A stretch of DNA of 64,000 bases from Salinivirga cyanobacteriivorans (GCF_001443605.1 NZ_CP013118.1:3869001-3933000); one strand, 5' to 3'; shown: positions 24,519 to 33,481, counted from the first letter of the stretch. Program-made: numbers and translations. The notes: generated by a model from the sequence alone, not told the origin.

Positions 24519-25640
24519 ATGTCAAAAGATACAATTCCATACGATAGGAATAGGCCGTATAATAACCTACCTTTATTACCCCCGGAGGATAGACAGGTTG
24601 TCACGATTGAGGTTTTAAAAGCACTGAATAGCGCAAATAAAGCCCTGGCAGAATTAAAAGGATTAGCGAGAAAACTTCCGAATCAATCGATGCTTGTAAA
24701 CACAATTGTATTGCGAGAAGCAAAAGCCAGTTCAGAAATTGAAAACATTTTTACAACAGAAGATGAGTTATATAAAACCCTCACGGCGGATGAATCGAAA
24801 ATTAACGGAAGTGCAAAGGAAGTGCTCCGATACAGAGAAGCTTTATGGAAGGGTTATAATGGGGTTAGAGAAGAAGGAAAATTCACCATAGACAATCTGA
24901 TAGAAATCTATCAAATAATACAAAATGTAAATGATGGAATACGCCCACCCCAAACCGAGACAGTTATAAAAAAAAGGGGAAGCGGACTTTTGAGTGGCGA
25001 AGTGATTTATACTCCACCGAGAGGCAAACAGAAAATAAATGAGAAATTGAGTAATCTGATAGCATATATCAACGATGATAAAAAATATGATTACGACCCA
25101 CTTATTAAATTAGCAGTTTCACATTATCAGTTTGAAGCAATACATCCATTTCGTGATGGAAACGGCAGAGTTGGACGCATTTTGAGTATTTTAATCATGA
25201 ATCAAAAGTACTTATTGGATACACCGATTTTATACCTGAGTGCCTATATCATTCAGAGGAAAGATGATTATTATAGGCTTCTGAGTGAAGTAACCAGTCG
25301 CAGACAATGGAAAAACTGGATAATCTACATGCTGAAAGCTGTGGAAGAAACTTCAGTCTACACGATAAATAAGATTGAAGAAATAGATAGATTGTTTGAC
25401 AGAACCTTGAGATTAGTCGAAGAGAAGTTACCACATATTAGAAAAGAAGTAGTAGAGAAATTATTCGAACAACCTTACACGAGTCCTAAGAGATTATTAG
25501 ATAAAAACTTAAAAAGTTTAAATACGGCAAAGAAATATTTAGGCCAGATGGAGCAATTGGGAATTTTAGTACCGGAAAAAATAGGGAAAGAAATTGTTTA
25601 TCTGAATATAGATTTATACAATTTATTATCCAAAACATAG
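24519..25640 (+). CDS. Fic-family AMPylase with internal inhibitory helix
   Basis: A 373-residue Fic protein that would transfer AMP (or another nucleotide part) to a target protein. The inhibitory motif S/T-xxx-E-N/G is on an N-terminal helix: SSEIEN at 71-76, so the protein is of the self-inhibited class II type. The catalytic motif is complete: HPFRDGNGRVGR from His209. A C-terminal winged-helix-like region (RKEVVEKLFEQPYTSPKRLLDKNLKSLNTAKKYLGQMEQLGILVPEKIGKE) is common in chromosomal Fic proteins and may bind DNA. Single gene in its cassette, with its own promoter region of about 120 bases. Confidence 0.9.
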   Translation: MSKDTIPYDRNRPYNNLPLLPPEDRQVVTIEVLKALNSANKALAELKGLARKLPNQSMLVNTIVLREAKASSEIENIFTTEDELYKTLTADESKINGSAKEVLRYREALWKGYNGVREEGKFTIDNLIEIYQIIQNVNDGIRPPQTETVIKKRGSGLLSGEVIYTPPRGKQKINEKLSNLIAYINDDKKYDYDPLIKLAVSHYQFEAIHPFRDGNGRVGRILSILIMNQKYLLDTPILYLSAYIIQRKDDYYRLLSEVTSRRQWKNWIIYMLKAVEETSVYTINKIEEIDRLFDRTLRLVEEKLPHIRKEVVEKLFEQPYTSPKRLLDKNLKSLNTAKKYLGQMEQLGILVPEKIGKEIVYLNIDLYNLLSKT

Positions 25641-25652
25641 AAACAGAAAACC

Positions 25653-25833
25653 GTACTACCTACAACAGGCTGTCATACACCATGCGGGTGGCATCCCAGC
25701 CTCTAAGGTGGTCGGCTTAAGCAGGATTTGTATCGAGAGATCTGTCAGGAGCCGGACACGGTTCGTCAGGAGCCGGACAAGGTGAGAACGCGTCTCTGTA
25801 AATCCCGCACTACACCATAGTGCGCCAAGAAGC
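25653..25833 (+). repeat. attC-like palindrome 8 (right edge of array, degraded)
   Basis: The left arm GTACTACCTACAAC (25653-25666) has the form of the other outer arms, with AACA at the end. The first bases of the Fic unit (24390-24402, GCGGAGCCAATAC) keep only part of the match. CATGCGGG on the left pairs with CCCGCACTA at 25804-25812, as in palindrome 4, but the stem is poor and no CGTT core follows. A 21-base tandem (GTCAGGAGCCGGACA twice, 25744 and 25765) lies in the loop. 25834-26003 holds nothing I can name. Confidence 0.5.
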
Positions 25834-26003
25834 AACACATAGGCGTAAAACAGTGTTGCCCCGCAAGAGCGGGAAAGGCTATGCTTTAGTTGAGATGGTG
25901 GAGTCTGACAAGATCAGATGACCTGAAAGCTTCACAAAAATAAGTGCTATTGCTTTGCAGGCACGTAGGAACAGCAGTATTATGTAAATATAAATTATTG
26001 CTT

Positions 26004-26612
26004 ATGGCGAAAATTACAAATAGCGACCTGGAGTTAGTCTATAATTTGTTTTCACAAATTACACCAGTAACCCGAAACGACATCGAAAATGTGCTTCCCT
26101 TTTTACGAAAAGCAGCTTACGCTAAAAATGAGAAAATCCTGGACCTCGGACAAACAGAAACACGTTTAAAATTTGTAACAAAGGGAATTGTGCATATGTA
26201 TACCTATATTGATGGTGATATATTTACCATTAATATTTCTTTACCGGGAATGCTTTTTAATTCGCTTGATAGTTATTTATATAAGAAGCCAATAAGCGAA
26301 ATTCAAGAAGCTGTATCAGATGTTGAATTGCTGTTTCTGGAGAAAAAAGATGCAGAACAATTGATGTTAAACAATAATACTTTTTGCTATATATATGCAA
26401 AGTTGTTTGAACAGGTCTTAAGTGAAAGGGAACAACGTACACTTATATTGCAATACAGAGACGCCTCCAAACGCTTTACACACTTTATGAATTTAACACC
26501 TTATGCAAAGCTTTATTTACAAGAGGTTTCACAAAAATTACTGGCACAGTATTTAGGGCTTGCGCCTGAAACCTTTTGCCGAGTAAAATCACAATATTTT
26601 AAAGATTGTTAA
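26004..26612 (+). CDS. Crp/Fnr-family transcription regulator
   Basis: About 202 residues from ATG 26004; the longer frame from 25944 covers unlikely upstream sequence. Residues about 20-110 form a cyclic-nucleotide-binding-type jelly roll (YAKNEKILDLGQTETRLKFVTKGIVHMYTYIDGDIFTINISLPGMLFNSLDSYL). The C-terminus (YLQEVSQKLLAQYLGLAPETFCRVKSQYFKDC) is a short HTH of the Crp type. The usual cAMP-binding Arg/Ser pair is not obvious, as in most Bacteroidota members, so the ligand is unknown. It sits just past the degraded right edge of the array, and a lipoprotein gene follows 81 bases later. Confidence 0.8.
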   Translation: MAKITNSDLELVYNLFSQITPVTRNDIENVLPFLRKAAYAKNEKILDLGQTETRLKFVTKGIVHMYTYIDGDIFTINISLPGMLFNSLDSYLYKKPISEIQEAVSDVELLFLEKKDAEQLMLNNNTFCYIYAKLFEQVLSEREQRTLILQYRDASKRFTHFMNLTPYAKLYLQEVSQKLLAQYLGLAPETFCRVKSQYFKDC

Positions 26613-26693
26613 TTGCTGATGGATAATATTGATTCAAATCAATTAATTAGTTTTTTCTTTTTTCTTTTTTTGTAAGAAACTAATAATAAGGTT

Positions 26694-27325
26694 ATGAGAT
26701 CAATAATTATCATTTTAAGCTGCAGTATTATCCTTCTGGGTTGCGAAAAAGAAGAAGAAAGTGAACTTTACCCGCCCAGTGTAATCGAATTTGAAATTCA
26801 AACTTATGGCGATTTAAGTGGAGAGGGCACTTTATTCGGTTCGAAACAGATTCTTACCCGTGAAACATATGATTACGTTGCCGATGATGAAAACGGTATG
26901 CACATTTCTACCGGGTTTGAGTTAGACGATGGAACTATGGTTCAGGACTTACAGGGATGGGGTAACGACAACCATCCCGCTGTTAAATCACTTTTCTTGC
27001 GTATTCCGGATAATGGGGCAGGAACATATACCTTTGATGCCGACACATCCGACAATAGCTATTTTTTTTAAGAATTGAATCCTGGGGCTGCGAAGTTCGT
27101 GCTGGTTATTGCAGAGGATTCTTTGATCCTGATAAAACCAATCTAACTGTTACCATTGATGAGGTGAGCGAAACAAAAATGACCGGAAGCTTTTCCGGTG
27201 ATCTAATATACTATATTCGGGAAGAATCGGATGATGGAATAACCCTAACAATTGATGAAGAAATTACCAATGTGAACGTCCCTGTAATTAATGGTACTTT
27301 TGAGGTATATCAAAAGCCATTATAA
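26694..27325 (+). pseudogene. Lipoprotein gene split by a frameshift in a T8 tract
   Basis: The first frame (26694-27071) has a lipoprotein signal (MRSIIIILSCSIILLGC, lipobox cysteine 17) and breaks off after DNSYFF at a run of eight T (27062-27069). With one more T the frame continues for 84 residues (RIESWGCEVRAGYCRGFFDPDKT ... GTFEVYQKPL) to a stop at 27323-27325. Together they make a plausible 210-residue secreted protein with beta-strand patterns. Either a true loss, a phase-variable switch at the homopolymer, or a sequencing error. Function unknown. Confidence 0.75.
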
Positions 27326-27477
27326 TGCATTATCAAATCCGGGAAAGTCAAATTTAACTTTGAGTTGTAATTCCGTTATTTTAAAGGCTAATAATTAATG
27401 GATATTTTAACCTGTATAGCGCAGATTAATGCACGGTATTTTATATCAAACACATGCTTTAACAAAAACCCTGATTT

Positions 27478-28962
27478 ATGAAGCAAAAAATTATATCAAT
27501 CGTTTTCTTAATAGCCATAGTAGGAACTGCTACCAATGCGCAAATATTTACACATGAAGCTATTGCCGAAGAAGTAAAATATGTAACCTTACTCGACTCT
27601 AAAGAGCGGCTCTGGTATGTCAATGATGAAAAAAAATTGTTTATGTACAATAATGGCTCATCCCAACCTCAGAACATTACCCTGCCTGATAGAAAATATA
27701 AAATGGAAGAAGATGAAGACGGTACATTGTGGGGTATATCGCAAACAGGCATTATTTGTAACAAAAACGGCGAGTGGAATGAATATCCATATGGGAACAA
27801 TAAACTGAATGGCTTCAGCCTGGTAAGTATGACCAAAGATAAAAGCAATAGAAGATACTTTTTTTACGAAAAAAATGTTCCGGGAACTGATATAGAAATA
27901 AAACATCTTGTAGTGCTTGAAAATGGTGAATTAACTCTTATTACCAGTAACTTACCCAAAAGAATTGAACGAGGCGAGCAATATAAAAATGGTTATGTAT
28001 TTGGGGCTAATTTTAGTTACGATAATCAACAACCCTGTGGTTATTACAATGGCGAATATAAACTTTTTAAAGAGGGTGAAGTATACGAATTCTTTAATTC
28101 AATGAAAAGTGCAATGACCCAGGATTGGGTGGTATCGGATAGCATAACTGACTTATATGATAAATATGAGTATAGCATTGCCGATGTTTATGTGCACTTG
28201 TATGACAATACCAGTGTGTTAATGCTTTTAACAGGTGACAAGGTTGTTTGCTTGTTTTTTGAAGGTGAAGGTACTACAGTACAAGAACAAAAATATACTG
28301 AAACAAAAGCATACACCATACCTAAAGCGCATATAAAACTTGTTGACGATGTGGTGAAGCTGTATTATTTAAATGATAAGGTGTACTTAACCACCTTTGA
28401 CAAAGGAATAATTGAAATATCGGAAAGTGATTCACAGCTTCTTACTAAAAAGAACGGATTGTCGAGCAATCAAATTGAAAAAATGTTTCTCGACAAAGAT
28501 AAAAACCTGGTGCTAATGCATCCAAAATCTTCGTCTGCATTAATTAACGGCAAATGGAAACATTTCGATAAAAAGTCGGGCTACGACCTAAAAAACCGAA
28601 TAATAAGAAATGAATTAGAACACAATGGCTATAAATATTTTGTAGCGTATAAAATTGCTGGAAAGTCAAACAAATTGTTACGCTGGGATGGCAATAAATG
28701 GGAAACTTTTGATTTTAAAACTAAATACAGATATACATCAAGCTTTGAACCTGTAGTTTATAAAAATGCAATCTGGTTTAAAAACCACAATGGAAATAAT
28801 TATAAGGGCTTGCTATATTTTAATGGGAGTGAGGTCATAGATTATCCGTTAGGCAGAAGAATAAAGCAAAATTGGGTTCATAGTGCCTGGCGTTCTGAAG
28901 ATGTATTATATGTGTATTCGTCTGGCCTGAGTGGAAAAGGACCGATATTTAAAATTAAGTAA
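27478..28962 (+). CDS. Exported beta-propeller-like protein (Reg_prop type)
   Basis: A 494-residue secreted protein with signal peptide (MKQKIISIVFLIAIVGTATNAQ). Repeated units such as LLDSKERLWYVNDEKKLFMYNNG, DEDGTLWGISQTGIICNKNGEWNEY, KNGLSSNQIEKMFLDKDKNLVLMHP and NALINGKWKHFD-like segments follow the strand and aromatic pattern of the two-component-regulator propeller. No kinase or sorting domain is attached, so this is a free propeller, probably periplasmic. It stands alone between the broken lipoprotein and a MITE-like palindrome. Substrate or partner unknown. Confidence 0.6.
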   Translation: MKQKIISIVFLIAIVGTATNAQIFTHEAIAEEVKYVTLLDSKERLWYVNDEKKLFMYNNGSSQPQNITLPDRKYKMEEDEDGTLWGISQTGIICNKNGEWNEYPYGNNKLNGFSLVSMTKDKSNRRYFFYEKNVPGTDIEIKHLVVLENGELTLITSNLPKRIERGEQYKNGYVFGANFSYDNQQPCGYYNGEYKLFKEGEVYEFFNSMKSAMTQDWVVSDSITDLYDKYEYSIADVYVHLYDNTSVLMLLTGDKVVCLFFEGEGTTVQEQKYTETKAYTIPKAHIKLVDDVVKLYYLNDKVYLTTFDKGIIEISESDSQLLTKKNGLSSNQIEKMFLDKDKNLVLMHPKSSSALINGKWKHFDKKSGYDLKNRIIRNELEHNGYKYFVAYKIAGKSNKLLRWDGNKWETFDFKTKYRYTSSFEPVVYKNAIWFKNHNGNNYKGLLYFNGSEVIDYPLGRRIKQNWVHSAWRSEDVLYVYSSGLSGKGPIFKIK

Positions 28963-29297
28963 GAACACATGTAATGCTTATGATTTCGGTTAAAATGGGC
29001 AAGCCGGTTTATGGAAAACTGTTTTTTTAGTGAGAAATATTTGGTAAATCCATGCCCTATTGTCTACACTATTTGCAAGCGTACAGGCAAGTTTAATATA
29101 AATGAAATAAAATAGGCTTTTATAGCTTTTAATCTCATTGAATTTTTTGAATAAAGCGGGGAGGAAGCGTAATTTGATCTTGACTTTTCACCGGTAGACG
29201 GATATTTTTTGTGTCTTTTCAAGAAAACGAAGATTTAGAAACAAAACCGTAATTTTCTTACTAATCTGTTTTTAGACGCTCGATTATATATTAGAAA

Positions 29298-29464
29298 AAG
29301 GGGCTGTCTAAAAAGTCAACTTTCTTTGTCATTGCGAGGAGGTACCTTGCTCCGCCAAAGCTACGCAAAGGCGAAGCGACGAAGCAATCTGATGATAATC
29401 AACACAAAAAGATTGCTTCACTGCGTTCGCAATGACGTCTTCGAATCTTTTTAGACAGCCCCTT
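29298..29464. mobile_element. MITE-like palindromic element, about 167 bp
   Basis: Terminal inverted repeats AAGGGGCTGTCTAAAAAG (29298-29315) and CTTTTTAGACAGCCCCTT (29447-29464) are exact. Inside, GTCATTGCGAGGAG and AAGCGACGAAGCAATCT pair with AGATTGCTTCACTGCGTTCGCAATGAC, giving a long hairpin. The TIRs and lack of coding content fit a non-autonomous transposon relic of a type seen in many Bacteroidota genomes. It lies between convergent genes and could also stop transcription. The stretch 28963-29297 before it holds nothing I can support. Confidence 0.7.
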
Positions 29465-29471
29465 CGTTTTT

Positions 29472-31415
29472 TTATTTCTGAATATTGGGTTGTTCCAGTC
29501 CGTAACCGGAGACTTTGTCGTCGCGTTTGAGCAGGAATGCAAATAAAATACCCAGTAGCCCAAGTGCAGAGAACATGAGCATGGCATTGGTATAGTCGAG
29601 CGGTTCTATTATTTCGGCAACATATTTTTCCTGTTTGAAATTAAGTGCATCATAATTAACCGACCGTAACTCACCAAATCCAAATTTTATTTCGGTTTTA
29701 CCCGTTTTATCCACATATAATTTTTGGCTTTCGCTGTATATTACCCGTCCTTCTGCATCTTTAATGCTGATAATTGCATCGAAATTTTTCTTGTCAGGTT
29801 TTTTACCAGAATCAGCCAGATTTGCTATATACTGATTGTTTTCATCCAGTCGGAATTTGCTGGTTTCAAGTAGGCGAATTGTATCATTATCTCCAAAAGT
29901 GGGTGATTTAACGCGGTCGATAAAGATCCTTGCATCTTCTGGTATTTGTAACAAATCAAAATTTGTAAAATCTACCATTTCGTTGTTTTTTAAATTGATG
30001 CTGTAATTACCGTCTTTACCTGTTTTTGTTTCATAGTAACTGCGGTAAACAATTTCTCCGCTGAGGCTGTCTTTGTAAACAACATATTTAAATTTAATAT
30101 CTTTGTTATTAAATGTGCTGCTTTTTGTATTTAAAGTACTTTCGAAGTTACCACTATGTTGTATTTCCTTAAACTGTTGGTCTTTCAGGTCAATTCTGAA
30201 CTCAGGATTAGATGCATCAAGTACAACGCCAACGAGAATGGGTAATGCCCATAAGCCTATATTTTGTACTGAGAACATAAATCCGTAGGCCGTACCGAGC
30301 TTGTTGTCGCCAACAATTTTGGTTACTGCGGGCCACATGGCTGCAGGTACCAGTGAGAATGCTACACCAAGTAAAAATATTGGCAGTAATGGAGTGATGG
30401 TTGTAAGGGCAAACATCAGGTGTGAAATAATGAGCAATGCCGATCCCAGGTACATGAGTGTGGCACTTTTTCCTTTATTGTCGGCTATCCAGCCAAAAAG
30501 CGGTGTTAGTAGTATGGTTCCAAACATGAGTATAGAAGAGATCTGGCCTGCAATATCCCGTTCCATGCCAAATTTGTTCATCAGCAGGTCAGGGGCATAT
30601 TTTACAAATGGGAAAACTGCAGAATAGAAGGTAACACACAGTAGAGTAATAAAAATGAATGTGCGATTGGTAATAAGGTCCAGCAAATCTCTCCACCTGA
30701 ATTGGTCTTCCTCACTTTCAGGCAGTGCTTCTTTTACTTGCTTGTCTATTTTCAGATCGAGGAAAATGTAAATGATGTAGAACAACAGGCCAAGCCACAG
30801 GAGTAATACTCCAAACCAGATGGCGTTTGTCCATTCGGGGTGAATAAGGTAGGGTGAAAGGAACAGTGCCAATGCAGTTCCCAGGCGTCCAATGGCTAAA
30901 TTTAGTCCCAGTGCCAGTGCAAGTTCTTTACCCTTGAACCATTTTACCACAATTTTAGAGAGTACTACAATACTGGTTTCTGCTCCCAAACCAAAAATAA
31001 AGAAACCAAGATACATCATTTTCAGGGAGGGAGAGTAGCCGGTTAGAAATGAGTTCATCAACGCATAACCGGGGCCACCAGCCAGATACATGTCAGAGGC
31101 TCCATAGGCGGTTATTACACCACCCAAAGCCATCATAAACACGAAAAGTGTTCCCGTAATGCGTATGCCAAGTTTATCGAGAATAATACCACCAAGCACT
31201 GCCATGGCCAGGAATACATTAGGCACCGAATAGGCCGACATAAATGCGCCATAATCAGAGGATGAAAATCCCAGGTTGGTTTGCATCAGGTCTTTCAGGG
31301 GTGATAATGCATCATAAAAATAATAATTGAAAAACATGACCAGACTGCTCAATAGCAGCACACCCCAACGCAATGCGGGGTTGTCGCGCATGGTTTTGTG
31401 TATTTTCTCTTTCAT
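29472..31415 (-). CDS. MFS transporter with large C-terminal extracytoplasmic insert
   Basis: A 647-residue major-facilitator protein, longer than the usual 400-450. Membrane helices cover about residues 15-430 and a last pair at the C-terminus (MLMFSALGLLGILFAFLL). Between them an insert of about 170 residues rich in beta strands (FKYVVYKDSLSGEIVYRSYYETKTGKDGNYSINLKNNE) is outside the membrane. Core motifs GGIILDKLGIRITG and VKWFKGKELALALGLNLAIGRLG match those of the next gene and of MFSD1-like carriers, a branch with a known dipeptide transporter. It is tandem with a paralogue and near two peptidase genes, so peptide uptake is the favoured role. This is an inference. Confidence 0.75.
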   Translation of the reverse strand: MKEKIHKTMRDNPALRWGVLLLSSLVMFFNYYFYDALSPLKDLMQTNLGFSSSDYGAFMSAYSVPNVFLAMAVLGGIILDKLGIRITGTLFVFMMALGGVITAYGASDMYLAGGPGYALMNSFLTGYSPSLKMMYLGFFIFGLGAETSIVVLSKIVVKWFKGKELALALGLNLAIGRLGTALALFLSPYLIHPEWTNAIWFGVLLLWLGLLFYIIYIFLDLKIDKQVKEALPESEEDQFRWRDLLDLITNRTFIFITLLCVTFYSAVFPFVKYAPDLLMNKFGMERDIAGQISSILMFGTILLTPLFGWIADNKGKSATLMYLGSALLIISHLMFALTTITPLLPIFLLGVAFSLVPAAMWPAVTKIVGDNKLGTAYGFMFSVQNIGLWALPILVGVVLDASNPEFRIDLKDQQFKEIQHSGNFESTLNTKSSTFNNKDIKFKYVVYKDSLSGEIVYRSYYETKTGKDGNYSINLKNNEMVDFTNFDLLQIPEDARIFIDRVKSPTFGDNDTIRLLETSKFRLDENNQYIANLADSGKKPDKKNFDAIISIKDAEGRVIYSESQKLYVDKTGKTEIKFGFGELRSVNYDALNFKQEKYVAEIIEPLDYTNAMLMFSALGLLGILFAFLLKRDDKVSGYGLEQPNIQK

Positions 31416-31498
31416 AATGAATGTTTTGGTGATTGAGGCTACAAACTTAAAAATTATTTGCAGAAACCGGCTTTTCCTTAAGGTGTATTCTAAATAAA

Positions 31499-31525
31499 AA
31501 AGGCGATCCGTAACGAATCGCCTTT
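31499..31525 (-). terminator. Terminator of the second MFS gene
   Basis: Stem AAAGGCGAT / ATCGCCTTT flanked by an A run that reads as T on the - strand; it lies just past the stop of the 31555-33321 gene. Confidence 0.7.
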
Positions 31526-31554
31526 GTGCTTATTGATATGTATTGATCCTTTAT

Positions 31555-33321
31555 TTATTCATCGTCCGGTGTTTGACCTGATGGTAGTTCAAGTCCGTAA
31601 CGTTGTTTAGCGTCGGCTTTCTTAAGCTGGAATGCAAGGTAAATGGATATTACTCCAAGCCCTACAAGTGCAAGAATCGGATAAGTGTAGTCATAAGCAG
31701 GAATTTCGCCCAATGAGCTCAGATAGTTCATCACTTCATCAACTTTTTCGGGGCTGTTGTTGGCAGCCAGCTGAGTAGAGATCTCATCGAAACGCATCTC
31801 CTGAATAACTTCGCGTTCCTGTCCTGATGCCAGGCCTATATCCTGCAACCCGTTTCGTATTGTGGTAATTGTATTATCCTTAAGATTGAATGCGTGTAGC
31901 TGATCAGCTATAGCTTGTTTGGCAGCCACAATTTTGGGGTTAAACCAGTCTACCATAGCTCCAATACCCCAGAAGAAGAGGCCAAGACCCCAGTTCTGAA
32001 TGGTAAACATGGAGGCATAGGCTGTCCCCAGGCGGTTTTCTGCCACAATTTTGGCTACAGACGGCCACATGGCAGCCGGAACCAGCGAGAATGCAATTCC
32101 GAGGCTAATGAGGCCCAAATATGCCAACCAGTCGTAGTTGAACAACGACATGGAAACGTGGGCAAAAATAAGCAGCAATGCACCCAGAATCATTAGTGAT
32201 GCGGCTTTACCCTTGCTGTCGACATAACTACCAAAAATTGGCGTAAAAATAATTGTGCCCAGTGGAATCAGGGCTGCTGTTTTAGATCCATTTTGTAGCC
32301 AAATACCCATTACATCCCAAATTGAAGCCAGGAATCCGGCAAACAGCAAGGCTATAACGGCCATGTAGACCCGCCGTGTATTGATATTTTTAATTTGTTT
32401 GGGTATGGCAGCAAAGGCAATTGCAAATATGTAAAGTGCCACAAAAACGCTTGCATTACCCAAAGAGGTTGACCCAAAGAGTTCTATATTACCATTTTCG
32501 GGCAACAAGATTGAAAACTCAAATTTGTTAATTAGTATATCGGGTGCATATTGAATAAATGGAAATACGGCTGAATAAAACGCAACGCACAAGAGCGCTA
32601 TAAATAGAAATGATTTGTTTGTGATAAGTTTTACAAGGTCGGAGAATTTAAAGTCTTCTCCATCTTCTTCTGCACCTTCAACTTTCTCCTGACGATCGAG
32701 TTTGATATCAAATACACTGTAAATAAGGAACATGATAAGTGCAATTCCGATAAGTGTTGCAGCAAATGTTACTGCTGAGGGTACGCTGCCATTGGCGATA
32801 TCCGGAGCCAGTGCAATACCCATGGCACTACCGAGTCGACCAAGTCCCATGTTGAGGGCCATGGCCAGGGCAAGCTCGTAGCCTTTAAACCATTTCACCG
32901 CGGTTCGGGTGGCCACCACACAAACTACCTCGAGTCCTGAACCAAATAAAATCCGGCCCAAAATCATCATATTAAGCATTGTGGAATGGTCTTCTCCGAA
33001 GAATCCGGCTGAAGCAAGGGCTGTAATGGAAGCACCAAGTGTTGCAATACCTCCAAATACAATTCCCGCCATTCTAACACCCCATTTGTCCAGTATGATA
33101 CCTCCTACGATGATCATTCCGAACATGTTGGCTATCGTGGTAAGACCGATGAGGCGACCAAACTCCTCACTGGTAAAACCCATGTCGTTTTCCATGATGG
33201 TTTTCAAACCACCAAAGAAATCCTGGAACCAGTAAGTACCAAATGTTAATCCTGAAATGAGCAGGAGCATCAGCCAGCGCATAGCTGGAGTGTGACGTAA
33301 GCTTTTCTTAATTGTATCCAT
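31555..33321 (-). CDS. MFS transporter, MFSD1-like, paralogue of the neighbour
   Basis: A 588-residue major-facilitator protein with the same family motifs as the downstream gene: FGTYWFQDFFGGLKTIMENDMGFTSEEFGRLIG, GGIILDKWGVRMAG, VKWFKGYELALAMALNMGLGRLGSAMG and FSLVPAAMWPSVAKIV. It has a loop of about 60 residues between mid helices and a short extra region before the last helix. Its own terminator separates it from the next gene, so the two may be transcribed apart. Downstream in reading order from a dipeptidase and a DPP4-like peptidase, it likely carries di- or tripeptides across the inner membrane, though this is by context and weak family evidence. Confidence 0.75.
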   Translation of the reverse strand: MDTIKKSLRHTPAMRWLMLLLISGLTFGTYWFQDFFGGLKTIMENDMGFTSEEFGRLIGLTTIANMFGMIIVGGIILDKWGVRMAGIVFGGIATLGASITALASAGFFGEDHSTMLNMMILGRILFGSGLEVVCVVATRTAVKWFKGYELALAMALNMGLGRLGSAMGIALAPDIANGSVPSAVTFAATLIGIALIMFLIYSVFDIKLDRQEKVEGAEEDGEDFKFSDLVKLITNKSFLFIALLCVAFYSAVFPFIQYAPDILINKFEFSILLPENGNIELFGSTSLGNASVFVALYIFAIAFAAIPKQIKNINTRRVYMAVIALLFAGFLASIWDVMGIWLQNGSKTAALIPLGTIIFTPIFGSYVDSKGKAASLMILGALLLIFAHVSMSLFNYDWLAYLGLISLGIAFSLVPAAMWPSVAKIVAENRLGTAYASMFTIQNWGLGLFFWGIGAMVDWFNPKIVAAKQAIADQLHAFNLKDNTITTIRNGLQDIGLASGQEREVIQEMRFDEISTQLAANNSPEKVDEVMNYLSSLGEIPAYDYTYPILALVGLGVISIYLAFQLKKADAKQRYGLELPSGQTPDDE

Positions 33322-33436
33322 CTGTTTTATTTTTATTGCTGTAAATCAATTAATTTCTCACAAACAGACCGCTAATATAGTAGAATTATTTCTCCGTTCA
33401 AGGGAGAAATGGGGTTGTTTTTTTATGTTATACAAA

Positions 33437-33465
33437 AAAAAACCACCAGATTAAGGTGGTTTTTT
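33437..33465 (-). terminator. Terminator of the dipeptidase gene
   Basis: Stem ACCACC / GGTGGT with A-rich left and T-rich right flanks (AAAAAACCACC ... GGTGGTTTTTT), so it works in both directions; it follows the pepD stop. Confidence 0.7.
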
Positions 33466-33481
33466 GAATGTTAGCGTGTCC

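Larger units (their letters stand above)
8241..25833 (+). mobile_element. Integron-like cassette array (attC-like palindromes, no integrase seen)
   Basis: This 17.6-kb stretch is divided by eight related imperfect palindromes, each placed just after the last stop codon of a unit. Each has a 5' outer arm ending in YAACA and, when intact, a 3' core CGTT followed by GT or AG. If the cut is placed at CG^TT, the units are about 8419-9483, 9639-16.0 kb, 16234-17984, 17985-21968, 21969-23434, 23435-24390 and 24391-25.83 kb. Each intact unit starts with 9-14 bases that are the reverse complement of the outer arm of its own 3' palindrome. All genes inside are on the + strand and encode toxin-antitoxin, restriction, Septu, McrBC, Fic and unknown functions. 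No recombinase gene is present in the window. The integron reading is an inference; the arm matches are seen directly. Confidence 0.8.

Noticed and set aside
25744-25790. Short tandem GTCAGGAGCCGGACA as a CRISPR-like repeat
   Set aside because: Only two copies at a 21-base period with no spacer-repeat rhythm and no cas genes.
8241-25833. Array as a transposon or integrative element
   Set aside because: No transposase, integrase, relaxase or target-site duplication is seen. Palindromes bound every unit rather than the whole, and unit ends match their own sites, which favours cassettes.
8241-25833. Palindromes as plain transcription terminators or REP elements
   Set aside because: They are 76-190 bases long with two-part stems, lack T runs, and their outer arms match the start of the upstream unit. 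Neither terminators nor REPs explain that match.
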